Shown here: in pieces, positions 25,351 through 34,369 of the stretch
Layout of the letters: each line of letters opens with the position of its first letter
How positions within the stretch are numbered: the stretch's first letter is position 1
Notes under the pieces: generated by a model
The model's database searches: none
What the model saw: only the letters and a program-made list of their open reading frames with translations
Told to the model about the DNA's origin: nothing
Source: Bacteroidales bacterium
GTDB taxonomy: Bacteria > Bacteroidota > Bacteroidia > Bacteroidales > VadinHA17
Reading direction: 5' to 3'
Assembly: GCA_019429325.1 (NCBI GenBank)
Contig: JAHYJA010000014.1
Coordinates: 1-36,704 of the forward strand
DNA: 36,704 nucleotides
Position numbers and translations under genes: made by a program

Positions 25351-26490
25351 ATGCTGCGAAAGATATTTTTTTATGCCTTTCTGGTCGTGCAATGTCCGTG
25401 GATGGCTGGTCAGGAGACAGGCGCCCGCGCTGACACCGTATCGCTGATTTTTATCGGCGACATCATGGGACATGATTCACAGATACGTGCAGCCAGGAAT
25501 AATGAGACAGGGGAGTACGACTATAATGAGGTGTTCAGCTATATCCGGGAAGAGATCTCAGATGCGGATATAGCTGTTGCCAACCTCGAGGTGACACTGG
25601 CCGGTCCTCCTTATACGGGATACCCGAGATTCAGCTCACCTGCAGCGCTCGCCTCAGCATGCCTCAATGCCGGAATAAACTGCCTTGTAACTGCAAACAA
25701 TCATTCTGCCGACCGTGAGACGGAAGGAATAATAAGCACTATTCAAAAACTTGACAGCATTGGAGTGCTTCATACCGGGACATTTATCAGCAAAGCCGCA
25801 AGGAACACACTTCATCCTCTGATGATAAAGGAAAAAGGGCTTACGATTGCCCTTTTGAACTACACATACGGAACAAACGGCATAAGGGTGAGGGAACCTG
25901 CAATAGTCAATATGCTTGATATAGACCTGATTATCAGGGATATAAAAATAGCTAAAAGCAAAAATCCTGATCTGGTTATCCTGTTTCTCCACTGGGGGAC
26001 TGAATATGAATCAGTCCCCTCTCGCACGCAGACTGATCTTGCAGATCATTTCTTTTCAGAAGGCGCTGACCTTATCATTGGCTCCCACCCGCATGTGCTC
26101 CAGAAAATGGAATGGAGCAAGCCTGATTCTTCAGGTAAAGAGAGGTTCCTGGTTTATTCCCTGGGAAATTTTGTGTCGAACCAGAGAAAAATCAGGACAG
26201 ACGGGGGGGCTATGGTCAGGCTTACTGTCATAAAACAGGACGGATCGTGGAAGATCAGCGAGGCAGGATATTTTCTTACCTGGGTATATACCCCGGATGA
26301 CGCCAATGGGAGAAAATTCTTTATTCTTCCGGGGTCAAAGTATGAAAAGATGCCGGAATTCTTTAACAATCCTGCGGATTTCGACCAGATGAAAGCATTC
26401 CTGAAGGATTCGAGAACTTTGCTGTACAATCAGAATATTAATGTCCCGGAATATGTTTTCCGGGATGATGCATGGGAGCTGTACTGGTGA
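25351..26490 (+). CDS. CapA/PGA-synthesis-like metallophosphoesterase-fold protein
   Basis: I place the start at ATG 25351 because it begins a normal signal peptide (MLRKIFFYAFLVVQ...MAGQ). The open frame extends upstream to 25291 without adding anything recognisable. That gives 379 residues. Motifs of the CapA (PGA_cap) calcineurin-like family are LIFIGDIMGHD at 32-42, VANLEVTL, ANNHSADRE, LHWGTEYE and GSHPHVLQKME. Family members take part in poly-gamma-glutamate capsule synthesis or act as uncharacterised exported phosphoesterases. No capB/capC partner is nearby, so a capsule role is not supported here. It is divergent from kup and stands alone. Confidence 0.9.
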   Translation: MLRKIFFYAFLVVQCPWMAGQETGARADTVSLIFIGDIMGHDSQIRAARNNETGEYDYNEVFSYIREEISDADIAVANLEVTLAGPPYTGYPRFSSPAALASACLNAGINCLVTANNHSADRETEGIISTIQKLDSIGVLHTGTFISKAARNTLHPLMIKEKGLTIALLNYTYGTNGIRVREPAIVNMLDIDLIIRDIKIAKSKNPDLVILFLHWGTEYESVPSRTQTDLADHFFSEGADLIIGSHPHVLQKMEWSKPDSSGKERFLVYSLGNFVSNQRKIRTDGGAMVRLTVIKQDGSWKISEAGYFLTWVYTPDDANGRKFFILPGSKYEKMPEFFNNPADFDQMKAFLKDSRTLLYNQNINVPEYVFRDDAWELYW

Positions 26491-26973
26491 AAGAGATATA
26501 CGCTGCTGACGCGGATACCCCTGGCACGCTGGCGCAGATCTGGCTTCCTAGCCTTTTACATCCCAGACAAGACCCCCCGACACGCTTTGGTGTGTCGCTC
26601 CCCTGGAAACTTCTTATGGTTTTTCGTCATACCTTACCCCCCGCCCTGCTACCGCAGGGCACCCCCCTGAGCAGGGGGGTTAATCCTCAAAGACTTTTAC
26701 AAATTGTCTTAAGGCTGGAGTTTTACCCCCCTCCCAAGGGGGAAGGGGGGTGTTGGGCTATTACAACACCAGATGAATAAGGCAACCAGCTGGGAGGTTA
26801 ACAACACCGCTGGTGCGGATTTGACTTCGTCGAGCTCGTCCCGCGATTGCGGGACTCGGTTGGCTTCTCCGAGCTCGCGGTTGTTGTATTTGTCACAATG
26901 TTATGCCATCTTGGATTTTATTGCTATAATTGCATATTGTACGAATATAATGTCCCGGTACCGGGCATAAGTT
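26491..26973. other. Gene-free region with a series of GC-rich inverted repeats
   Basis: This 483-bp gap between capA-like and metal-transporter genes contains at least six inverted repeats: CGACAC/GTGTCG (26578-26597), GCCCTGC/GCAGGGC (26643-26660), ACCCCCCT/AGGGGGGT (26661-26680), ACCCCCCT/AGGGGGGT again (26725-26751), GGTGTTG/CAACACC (26749-26770) and GTCCCGC/GCGGGAC (26838-26855). CGAGCTCG occurs twice (26831 and 26870), and the 12-bp palindrome CCCGGTACCGGG lies at 26954-26965 just before the next gene. Short ORFs crossing it have no recognisable content. It may be a mosaic of interspersed palindromes or a structured RNA. Confidence 0.75.
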
Positions 26974-27684
26974 ATGGATAACACTATATTCCTTCTGTCT
27001 GTCACTGCTGTTTCGATAGGGTTTTTCCACACCCTGCTGGGGCCGGACCATTACCTTCCCTTTATCGTTCTCAGCGAAGCCAGAAAATGGTCACTCCGAA
27101 AGACAATGATCATCACCTTTTTATGCGGCCTGGGGCATGTTCTCAGTTCTGTGTTGCTTGGTATGATAGGTATTGCTGTAGGTATCTCGGTAAACAGACT
27201 GGTTGACGTTGAATCGTTCAGAGGCAATATCGCCGCCTGGCTTTTTATAGCTTTCGGTCTGGTATATATGATTATAAGCCTCCGTAATCTTTACAGGAAA
27301 AAAAAGCATACCCATCATCATTTTCATTATGGGAGCGATGATCATGTCCACGAGCACGATCATCAGAATGATCACATCCACGTGCATGAAAAGGATGTCG
27401 TTAAAACTACGCCCTGGATCCTTTTCCTCATCTTTGTTTTTGGCCCCTGCGAACCACTTATACCAATACTGATGTATCCCGCAGCCGAGAACAATATTGC
27501 CGGTGTAATAACAGTCTCCGTTCTTTTTTCAGTTGTGACCATTGCCACCATGATGGGGGTGGTGCTGGCATTCAGGCTCGGTCTCAGCAGAATAAACCTG
27601 AAACCGGTCGAGAGGTACAGTCATGTTATTGCCGGTGCAGTCATCTTCCTTTCAGGTATTGCAATACAGTTCCTGGGTCTCTGA
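26974..27684 (+). CDS. NicO/UreH-type metal transporter with His-rich loop
   Basis: This 236-residue membrane protein has about six hydrophobic segments. Transmembrane helix 1 contains HTLLGPDHYLPF at 19-30, a His...Asp-His motif like those of nickel/cobalt permeases. A cytoplasmic or periplasmic loop at 112-139 contains 12 histidines in 28 residues plus several acidic residues. The second half begins with FGPCEPLIPILMYPA, the GPC motif shared by UreH, NicO and DsbD-like families. Import or efflux of Ni, Co or another divalent metal is likely; direction and metal are not determinable. There is no urease or hydrogenase gene nearby. A sulfite/TauE-like annotation is possible but fits the His loop less well. 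Confidence 0.82.
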   Translation: MDNTIFLLSVTAVSIGFFHTLLGPDHYLPFIVLSEARKWSLRKTMIITFLCGLGHVLSSVLLGMIGIAVGISVNRLVDVESFRGNIAAWLFIAFGLVYMIISLRNLYRKKKHTHHHFHYGSDDHVHEHDHQNDHIHVHEKDVVKTTPWILFLIFVFGPCEPLIPILMYPAAENNIAGVITVSVLFSVVTIATMMGVVLAFRLGLSRINLKPVERYSHVIAGAVIFLSGIAIQFLGL

Positions 27685-27703
27685 TACCCGTCTGACGTAT
27701 CAG
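27681..27703. terminator. Hairpin over convergent stop codons
   Basis: CTGATAC (27681-27687) pairs with GTATCAG (27697-27703) around a 9-base loop. The stem includes the stop codons of both the metal transporter and the M1 peptidase, which converge with a 15-bp gap. There is no T-tract, so it is a weak candidate bidirectional terminator. Confidence 0.4.
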
Positions 27704-29292
27704 GGAAGAACCCTGAACAGAAGCTTTACTTCCGGATCGGGAATAATTTCAACAGGCTGACCGGTCTTAAGTGTGATCTTCGTTGTTTTTTGGTTTATGC
27801 TGACTGTTTTCTGAAATGATTTCCCCGGGCTCTTCACAAGGAATTCAAAATTAAACCGGTAAAGATACTCCTGCTGTTGTTCGATAATCAGGTCAGTTCT
27901 TCCTTTTCTTGAAGAAGGTGTGGTAGTGATCCTGAGATCCGGCTGGCCGGCTATCCGGAGCCACTGGTGAAAGAACTGATCCAGATCTCTTTTGCTGACC
28001 TCCTCCATGATATTCTTAAAATCCTCCGTCAGTGCATTCTTATCCCTGAACCGCTCATAATAGAGCCTCATCCCCTTCCAGAACAGCTCCTCTCCCATCT
28101 CAGACCTCAGCATATGGAGGACCCATGATCCTTTCTGATAGGAATTGTCATTTAAGAGTCTCATAAGGCTGGTAACTGACGTGTCAATCACCGGGCGCGG
28201 TGAGCGGCTGTAAAAATCCAGAACGCGTGTCCGTGATGACCCCATGCTCTCCTTCATCCTCTCCTTTCCGTAATCCATCTCCTGGTAAACTGCCGTCAGA
28301 TAGGTCGCAAAACCTTCACTGAGCCAGATATGGTGCCAGTCGTTTTCAGTAACCGAATTGCCGAACCACTGATGGGCAATCTCGTGAGCCAGAAGGTTCT
28401 CAACTTTTCCCTGACCGGTAACAGACCTCTCAGAGTAAAAGATACAGCCTGCGTTCTCAAGTCCTCCGTAAATGGTTTTCGATTGCACATTTGCCAGTTT
28501 CTCATAAGGATATGGTCCGATAAGACTGTCGAAGAATGCCAGGGGCTTCACTGCCTGGGCATAGTCGGAAAATCCCTCTGCGCGGTTTTCCCGGAAAACA
28601 TAAGTCCGGACAGGTATTCCGCTGACATTTCCGGCGTACTGCATGGCAAAGGGAGCTGCGCCAAAAGCCATTACTTTGGTGGCCAGAGGTACATCTTCCT
28701 TCCAGTGTGTCACTTTTGTCGCTGAGTCAGTAAAACTCCTCTCTGCCAGATACCCGTTTGCAACGACCTCGTAATGAACAGGAGCCGTAATAATGAAATC
28801 AACCTTTGCCTTGTCATAGGGATGATCTATACAGGGCAGGTAGTTTCTCGCCCTGTCGGGCCAGTGATCGGAAAAGAAAGTCCGCGATCCGAATCTGTTA
28901 TTGGATATTATCAGACCATCTGACGGTACCCCATGATAATAAACAACCATTTTCCGTTCTGTGCCGGCATTTGTTTTTCCCTCCCCCGTAATAACGATCC
29001 TGTTGTCGCGATGGGTCCATCCGACACTGGATCCATCAAGGAAAACTGAGTCGACAATCATTCCCTTCCCGTCATCACCGGCGTTCTTAAGGTCAAGCCC
29101 GAAGCTGCTGCTTTCATCATTGAACCTCACCAGGATACCTGCCTTCCCATAAACAACGTCACTGGTGTCGCTCACCGAAAGGCTGAATATATATTGAACG
29201 ATATCAGTCATGGGTTCCCTTTTGTAACCATCCTGCGGAAAACAGACGGCGCCTGTGAGAAGGGAGAGGATAAAAGCCACTAAAATTCTCAT
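27700..29292 (-). CDS. M1-family zinc aminopeptidase, short form
   Basis: This 530-residue exported protein (signal peptide residues 1-~20) has the M1 architecture: an N-terminal beta-saddle domain, the exopeptidase motif GGLENAG at 276-282 (a GAMEN variant), the zinc site HEIAHQWFG at 303-311 and the third ligand Glu326 in IWLSEGFATYL. It ends soon after the catalytic domain with a short beta-rich tail. It therefore lacks the long C-terminal helical domain of PepN-type enzymes, as many Bacteroidota M1 proteins do. It should trim N-terminal residues from peptides in the periplasm. The GH43 gene lies 52 bp upstream on the same strand and may share its transcript. Confidence 0.94.
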   Translation of the reverse strand: MRILVAFILSLLTGAVCFPQDGYKREPMTDIVQYIFSLSVSDTSDVVYGKAGILVRFNDESSSFGLDLKNAGDDGKGMIVDSVFLDGSSVGWTHRDNRIVITGEGKTNAGTERKMVVYYHGVPSDGLIISNNRFGSRTFFSDHWPDRARNYLPCIDHPYDKAKVDFIITAPVHYEVVANGYLAERSFTDSATKVTHWKEDVPLATKVMAFGAAPFAMQYAGNVSGIPVRTYVFRENRAEGFSDYAQAVKPLAFFDSLIGPYPYEKLANVQSKTIYGGLENAGCIFYSERSVTGQGKVENLLAHEIAHQWFGNSVTENDWHHIWLSEGFATYLTAVYQEMDYGKERMKESMGSSRTRVLDFYSRSPRPVIDTSVTSLMRLLNDNSYQKGSWVLHMLRSEMGEELFWKGMRLYYERFRDKNALTEDFKNIMEEVSKRDLDQFFHQWLRIAGQPDLRITTTPSSRKGRTDLIIEQQQEYLYRFNFEFLVKSPGKSFQKTVSINQKTTKITLKTGQPVEIIPDPEVKLLFRVLP

Positions 29293-29344
29293 ATAAGGAT
29301 ATTTATCTGATTAATTTTTTAACCTGCTTAACCTGAGTTGCTGG

Positions 29345-30322
29345 TTACTGCTTAATCTTCTGTCTCTGAACTCCTTCATTTGTAAGAATGACCTGTTTTA
29401 TTAATCCGTCTTCATCAAATTCCATAATATCGATGCACACCACCCTTGCATTGCGATCCTTCTGATCAAGTGGACGCCTGTGATAAACAATATAGTATCT
29501 GTCAACCCCCGGAACATGAATTACCGAATGATGACCGGCCCCGGTTGCAATAGCCGGATCCTGCTGAAGGATCTTTCCTATTCTCCTGAAAGGGCCAAAA
29601 GGGGTGTCACCTGTCGCATATGCCACGCTGTAGTTGGGCCCGGTCCACCCTCCTTCAGACCACATGAAATAATATTTCCCGTTACGCATGAACATGAATG
29701 GTCCCTCAACATATCCTTCCGGTGTTATTTCCCGGAAAACAGTTCCGTCATCGAATGGCTCAAATCCCGTAAAGTCATTGTTCAGCCTGGCAATATTGCA
29801 GTGGCGCCAGCCACCGTAGATGATATAATGCCGGTTATCCGAATCCCTGAAAATAAACTGATCGATTGGCTGTGCACCATTGTAGAATTTGGCTATCAGT
29901 GGTTTCCCCAGATAGTCCCTGTAAGGTCCTCCGGGATTACCGGCAACAGCAACACCAATACCCCCATATTGTGAGTCGGACTGAATATCATTTGCACCAA
30001 AAAAGAGAAAGAATTGCCCGTTATGCGCTGTTACAGACGGGGCCCACATTGCCATCTTTGCCCATTTTATGGCAGAGGTGTCGATTATTCTCTCATGCTT
30101 TTCCCATTGGACGAGATCTCTGGAGGAAAATGCATCCATGAAAACCTGATCTTTATAGGGTGCCGAATAAGTTGGAAAAATCCAGTACCGTTTGCCGAAA
30201 ACTACACCTTCAGGATCGGCATACCACCCGGGAAAGACTGGATTGCCTGACAGCTTTAAGGAAGAGCTGCATCCGGAGGATAAGATAAGAAGTGACAGAA
30301 GAGAGAGTAAGATGTACTTCAT
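29345..30322 (-). CDS. GH43-family arabinanase/arabinofuranosidase/xylosidase lipoprotein
   Basis: The true start is the ATG at 30322. The frame stays open for 90 codons upstream, but those codons overlap the divergent DUF4290 gene and encode nothing recognisable. The 325-residue product begins with a lipoprotein signal (lipidated Cys18, LLILSSGCSSS). The five-bladed propeller shows the GH43 catalytic triad: Asp36 in FPGWYADPEG (base), Asp154 in AQPIDQFIF (pKa modulator) and Glu206 in EGYVEGPFMF (acid). The exact subfamily cannot be told. The two GH51 genes 6 kb away favour arabinan or arabinoxylan as substrate. It probably sits on the outer membrane. Confidence 0.9.
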   Translation of the reverse strand: MKYILLSLLSLLILSSGCSSSLKLSGNPVFPGWYADPEGVVFGKRYWIFPTYSAPYKDQVFMDAFSSRDLVQWEKHERIIDTSAIKWAKMAMWAPSVTAHNGQFFLFFGANDIQSDSQYGGIGVAVAGNPGGPYRDYLGKPLIAKFYNGAQPIDQFIFRDSDNRHYIIYGGWRHCNIARLNNDFTGFEPFDDGTVFREITPEGYVEGPFMFMRNGKYYFMWSEGGWTGPNYSVAYATGDTPFGPFRRIGKILQQDPAIATGAGHHSVIHVPGVDRYYIVYHRRPLDQKDRNARVVCIDIMEFDEDGLIKQVILTNEGVQRQKIKQ

Positions 30323-30376
30323 AATACTTAAGTTTAACAAATAATATCCTGGGCAAGAATTAACAAAATAAGTAAT

Positions 30377-30384
30377 TAACTTTG
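30377..30384 (+). promoter_or_regulatory. -7 promoter element for DUF4290-murA
   Basis: TAACTTTG matches TAnnTTTG exactly and ends 19 bp before the DUF4290 ATG. No TTTG occurs at the expected -33 distance, so this is a partial match. Confidence 0.5.
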
Positions 30385-30403
30385 CATAAAACAATTCAAT
30401 CCT

Positions 30404-31051
30404 ATGAATTACGATTACAACACCCAGAGGAAGAAGATGACCCTGCCCGAATATGGCAGGAACGTGCAGAAGATGATTGATCATATCAAGACGATAGAGG
30501 ACAGGGATGAAAGGAACCGTGCGGCGAAAACCATTATCCAGATAATGGGCAATCTGAATCCTCATCTCCGTGATGTTGGTGATTATAAGCATAAGCTATG
30601 GGATCACCTTGCGCTTATCGCCGATTTCGGTCTGGATATTGATTCACCGTATCCTGCACCCGAGATTGAAAAGCTCACCGAAAAACCTAACCAGATCCCA
30701 TATCAGCAGGGCGGAATACGATACCTTCACTATGGCCGTATAATAGAGCTGATGATAGAGACTGCGTCCGAAATGGAGGACGGTGATGAGAAGGAGTATC
30801 TTACCACTCTCATTGTTAACCAGATGAAGAAATCATATATAACCTGGAACAGAAGCCAGGTAAGCGATGAAGTGATAATCGGAGATATGAAACTGCTCTC
30901 CCGCGGCCGCCTTAAAATGACTGACGGCGTTAAAATACTGGAAGTCAAGGATCTGATCCCGCCGGTAAAAAAGAAACCTGTACAGGTCAGGCAGCACGGG
31001 AAGCAGCAGAACAAGCAATTCGCCAGGAAGAAAGGATATAACCGTCATTGA
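30404..31051 (+). CDS. DUF4290 protein
   Basis: This 215-residue cytoplasmic protein starts YDYNTQRKKMTLPEYGRNVQ, typical of DUF4290, a family I know only from Bacteroidota. It is mainly alpha-helical (RAAKTIIQIMGNLNP, YGRIIELMIETASEME) and ends in a Lys/Arg/Gln-rich tail (KKKPVQVRQHGKQQNK...) that could bind nucleic acid or membrane. Its stop codon overlaps the murA start (TGATG), so translation of the two is likely coupled. This gene order ties DUF4290 to peptidoglycan precursor synthesis, but no function has been demonstrated to my knowledge. Confidence 0.9.
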   Translation: MNYDYNTQRKKMTLPEYGRNVQKMIDHIKTIEDRDERNRAAKTIIQIMGNLNPHLRDVGDYKHKLWDHLALIADFGLDIDSPYPAPEIEKLTEKPNQIPYQQGGIRYLHYGRIIELMIETASEMEDGDEKEYLTTLIVNQMKKSYITWNRSQVSDEVIIGDMKLLSRGRLKMTDGVKILEVKDLIPPVKKKPVQVRQHGKQQNKQFARKKGYNRH

Positions 31052-32358
31052 TGGGGACATTCATCGTTCAGGGAGGAAGGAGACTAAAGGGAGAAATAAC
31101 CCCTCAGGGAGCGAAGAATGAAGCCCTGCAGGTAATCTGCGCCACTCTTCTTACTTCTGAAAAAGTCACTATCAGAAACATCCCCGCCATCAGCGATGTT
31201 GACAGGCTTATTGAACTGCTTGGTTCTCTGGGTGTGAAGATTATCCGGGAGTCTCCCGGGGAAATAAGCTTCAGGGCTGCCACCATCGATCCGGATTATA
31301 TGCAGACCTCCGGTTTCCGCAACAAGAGCATAACCATCAGGGGATCGATCATGATGGTCGGCCCGCTCCTTGCCAGGTTTGGAAAAGCATATATTCCGAG
31401 GCCCGGAGGCGACAAGATCGGGCGGAGAAGAGTTGATACCCATTTTACAGGATTTCAGAAACTTGGCGCTTCCGTTGAGTTCGATACAGCTGATCCCTTC
31501 TTTAAAGCAGAGGCCTCTTCATTAACCGGAACCTATATCCATCTCGATGAGGCATCAGTAACCGGTACCGCAAATATTATAATGGCTGCGGTGCTTGCCC
31601 GCGGACGGACTACAATATACAACGCGGCCTGCGAGCCTTACGTTCAGCAGCTCTGCAAAATGCTGGTATCCATGGGAGCAAACATCAGTGGCATAGGCTC
31701 AAACCTTCTTTATATAGACGGGGTTGAAAGCCTTGGCGGCTGCACCCACACCATACTGCCCGATATGATAGAAATCGGGTCATTCATCGGGCTTGCTGCC
31801 ATGACCGGATCAGAGATAACCATCAGGGACGTGGCGTACGAAAACCTTGGCATTATTCCTGATTCATTCCGCAGACTCGGTATCAGGCTGGAGAGGAGAG
31901 GTGACGACATTTACATCCCCTGTCAGGACCATTATGAGATCGAAACTTTTATCGAAGGATCAATAATGACGATCGCGGATGCAATATGGCCGGGACTGAC
32001 CCCTGACCTGATAAGTGTCCTGCTCGTTACCGCCACGCAGGCAAAAGGAGCCGTACTGATACATCAGAAAATGTTCGAAAGCAGGCTGTTCTTCGTTGAC
32101 AAGCTTATTGACATGGGAGCCCGGATCATTCTCTGCGACCCCCACAGAGCAACTGTGATAGGTCTCGACAAGAACATAAGGCTCAGGGGAACCACTATGT
32201 CATCTCCCGACATAAGGGCCGGAGTGGCCCTTCTTATCGCCGCCTTGTCGGCCGAAGGAAAAAGCGTGATAAACAATATCGAACAGATCGACCGTGGATA
32301 CCAGAATATCGACCAGCGGCTCAACTCTCTCGGCGCCAGCATCGAAAGAACGGAATGA
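31051..32358 (+). CDS. murA: UDP-N-acetylglucosamine 1-carboxyvinyltransferase, Asp-type
   Basis: This 435-residue enzyme transfers enolpyruvate from PEP to UDP-GlcNAc, the first committed step of peptidoglycan synthesis. I use ATG 31051 (MGTFIVQGGRRLKG); the frame also opens at TTG 31048. The family landmarks KNEAL at 22-26 and the active-site loop PRPGGDKIGRRRVDTHF are clear. In the loop, Asp121 (codon 31411-31413) stands where E. coli has Cys115. Enzymes with Asp here stay active but are not alkylated by fosfomycin, so intrinsic resistance of this target is expected. The start overlaps the DUF4290 stop by one base. A short ATCTGC/GCAGAT hairpin (32373-32388) followed by TTTTG lies after the stop. 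Confidence 0.97.
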   Translation: MGTFIVQGGRRLKGEITPQGAKNEALQVICATLLTSEKVTIRNIPAISDVDRLIELLGSLGVKIIRESPGEISFRAATIDPDYMQTSGFRNKSITIRGSIMMVGPLLARFGKAYIPRPGGDKIGRRRVDTHFTGFQKLGASVEFDTADPFFKAEASSLTGTYIHLDEASVTGTANIIMAAVLARGRTTIYNAACEPYVQQLCKMLVSMGANISGIGSNLLYIDGVESLGGCTHTILPDMIEIGSFIGLAAMTGSEITIRDVAYENLGIIPDSFRRLGIRLERRGDDIYIPCQDHYEIETFIEGSIMTIADAIWPGLTPDLISVLLVTATQAKGAVLIHQKMFESRLFFVDKLIDMGARIILCDPHRATVIGLDKNIRLRGTTMSSPDIRAGVALLIAALSAEGKSVINNIEQIDRGYQNIDQRLNSLGASIERTE

Positions 32359-32421
32359 CAATTTGTCAATACATCTGCATTGGCAGATATTTTGTTAAAT
32401 TAAGTAAAACCAAACTGTAAT

Positions 32422-32429
32422 TACTTTTG
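32422..32429 (+). promoter_or_regulatory. -7-like element immediately upstream of grpE
   Basis: TACTTTTG fits TAnnTTTG and ends only 2-5 bp before the in-frame ATGs at 32432 and 32435. If used, the transcript would be essentially leaderless. No TTTG sits at the right -33 distance; the nearest is at 32391-32394. Confidence 0.4.
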
Positions 32430-32431
32430 TG

Positions 32432-33049
32432 ATGATGCCAAAGAAGAAACAGCATAATCAGGCAACCGATAGTAAAGAGTCTAAAAATAAACATGTTACG
32501 GATACTGCAGAGTTGAAGGAGGAGAGTGCGACGGATTCTTCACCGGGAAACGGTACCGGTAACAAGGCAGATGATAGTGTTGCCACTGACAAATCCGGTA
32601 GAGAAATAAAGGAACTTACGGAAAAACTGGCAGAGATGCAGGACAAATATCTGCGACTTTCAGCTGAGTTTGATAACTACAGGAAACGTACACTGCGCGA
32701 AAAAATAGAACTATCCAAATATGCAGGGGAGAATATTTTAACAGGAATATTGCCCTTCATGGACGATTTTGAAAGAGCTCTGAAACATATGGATACCTGC
32801 GAAGAGGGTGCTCCCGTAAAGGAGGGAATAATTCTTATCTATCAGAAGCTCATGGAATTCCTTAAACAGAACGGCGTCAAGGAGATCGAATCACAGGATG
32901 CCCTTTTTAATGTTGACCTTCACGAAGCTGTCGGAACGGTGCAGGCACCGGAAACCGATAAGAAAGGGAAGATCATCGAGGTGGTTTTAAAGGGCTATTA
33001 CCTTCAGGACAAGGTAATAAGGCATTCAAAAGTATTGGTCGGGGAGTAA
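32432..33049 (+). CDS. grpE: GrpE nucleotide-exchange factor
   Basis: This protein of about 205 residues exchanges ADP for ATP on DnaK. A low-complexity acidic/Ser/Thr-rich N-terminus (about 55 residues) precedes the long dimerising coiled coil (EIKELTEKLAEMQDKYLRLSAE, FDNYRKRT). The C-terminal beta domain follows, with the hallmarks LPFMDDFERAL, HEAVGTV and GYYLQDKVIRHSKVLV. Three possible starts lie together (GTG 32429, ATG 32432, ATG 32435); I chose the first ATG. dnaJ follows after 46 bp in the classical grpE-dnaJ order; dnaK is elsewhere. Confidence 0.97.
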   Translation: MMPKKKQHNQATDSKESKNKHVTDTAELKEESATDSSPGNGTGNKADDSVATDKSGREIKELTEKLAEMQDKYLRLSAEFDNYRKRTLREKIELSKYAGENILTGILPFMDDFERALKHMDTCEEGAPVKEGIILIYQKLMEFLKQNGVKEIESQDALFNVDLHEAVGTVQAPETDKKGKIIEVVLKGYYLQDKVIRHSKVLVGE

Positions 33050-33095
33050 TCTGCGGCAAAGCGCCCGGGAGCAACAGCAGAAATAAATAACAGGG

Positions 33096-34250
33096 ATGGA
33101 AAAGAGAGATTTTTACGAGGTGCTTGGTGTTTCTAAAGGAGCCACAAAGGAGGAGATAAAAAAGGCTTACAGGAAGCAGGCATTGAAATATCATCCCGAT
33201 AAGAACCCCGGCGACAGGAAAGCTGAAGAGAATTTCAAAGAGGCTGCTGCCGCTTATGAAGTGCTGAGCAACGATGAGAAGAGAGCCCGGTACAACCGGT
33301 ACGGACATGAGGGACTGGGAGGAATGGGCAACGGATTCGGTGGTGCCGGAATGACCATGGAAGATATCTTCTCATCCTTCGGGGATATTTTTGGTGATGC
33401 TTTCGGCGGTTTTGCCGGATTCGGTGGTTCGCGCCGCAGCAGCCGGAGAGTCAACAAGGGAAGTAACCTCAGGGTGAAAGTTAAACTCACACTGAAGGAG
33501 GTTGCTGCAGGTACCGAAAAGAAGATCAGGGTTAACAAATACCATTCATGCGATTCATGCGGCGGCTCAGGGGCTGCCGATGCCAACAGTATGACAAACT
33601 GTTCTACCTGCAACGGATCTGGACACGTTACGAGACTTACCAATACCATGCTCGGGCAGATGCAGACAACATCGGTATGCCCCACCTGCGGCGGCGAAGG
33701 GAAAACGATCACCCGGAAATGCCCTGCCTGCTACGGTGAAGGAATCGTCCAGAAAGAGGAGGTAATCAAAATTAATATTCCCGCAGGGGTCGGGAAAGGT
33801 ATGCAGATGACCCTTTCGGGCAAAGGGAACGCCCCACGTCGCGGAGGGGTTAACGGAGATCTTCTTGTAGTTATCGACGAAGAATCGCACCCGGATCTGA
33901 TCAGGGAAGGCAATGACTTGATCTATAACTTGTTTATTAGTATCCCCGATGCCGTCCTTGGCAGTCATGTAGAAGTCCCCACTGTTGAAAACAACGTGAA
34001 AATCAAGATCGAACCTGGCACCCAGCCGGGAAAAATACTGCGCCTCAGGGGCAAGGGCCTGCCCGAAGTGAACGGATACGGAAGAGGAGACCTCCTTGTA
34101 AATGTGAACGTCTGGATACCCAAAAACATATCCAGGGAGGAGATGAAACTTATTGAAAAGTTCAAAGACTCCGAATCATTCAGGCCCAGACCTGATAAAA
34201 GCGATAAAGGCTTCTTTGAACGCATGAGAGGCTACTTCGAACAGACATGA
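33096..34250 (+). CDS. dnaJ: DnaJ (Hsp40) co-chaperone
   Basis: This is a complete 384-residue class A J-protein. The J domain carries His33-Pro34-Asp35 (YHPDKNPGD). A Gly/Phe-rich linker runs through about 72-112 ([21 protein letters not shown]). The four zinc-binding repeats begin with CDSCGGSG (152), CSTCNGSG (169), CPTCGGEG (195) and CPACYGEG (209). The C-terminal substrate-binding domain contains [11 protein letters not shown]. It delivers unfolded proteins to DnaK and stimulates its ATPase. It is 46 bp downstream of grpE and is likely co-transcribed with it. No CIRCE or other heat-shock operator is visible upstream. Confidence 0.98.
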   Translation: MEKRDFYEVLGVSKGATKEEIKKAYRKQALKYHPDKNPGDRKAEENFKEAAAAYEVLSNDEKRARYNRYGHEGLGGMGNGFGGAGMTMEDIFSSFGDIFGDAFGGFAGFGGSRRSSRRVNKGSNLRVKVKLTLKEVAAGTEKKIRVNKYHSCDSCGGSGAADANSMTNCSTCNGSGHVTRLTNTMLGQMQTTSVCPTCGGEGKTITRKCPACYGEGIVQKEEVIKINIPAGVGKGMQMTLSGKGNAPRRGGVNGDLLVVIDEESHPDLIREGNDLIYNLFISIPDAVLGSHVEVPTVENNVKIKIEPGTQPGKILRLRGKGLPEVNGYGRGDLLVNVNVWIPKNISREEMKLIEKFKDSESFRPRPDKSDKGFFERMRGYFEQT

Positions 34251-34369
34251 TCCTGCCTCATCCCCTCAGGGTAACAATGTGTATTATGCATTTAAACATC
34301 ATCCGTTAGACTGATATTTTAACGGAGTTTTTTATATTTACACTTCTTTTCACAATACATCTATCTCCT

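Noticed and set aside
26472-26970. Two small plus-strand ORFs in the gap after the CapA-like gene
   Set aside because: They are proline/leucine-rich translations of the hairpin cluster with no recognisable signal or domain.
30323-30592. N-terminal extension of the GH43 frame to 30592
   Set aside because: It overlaps the divergent DUF4290 gene and would put the lipoprotein signal in the middle of the protein.
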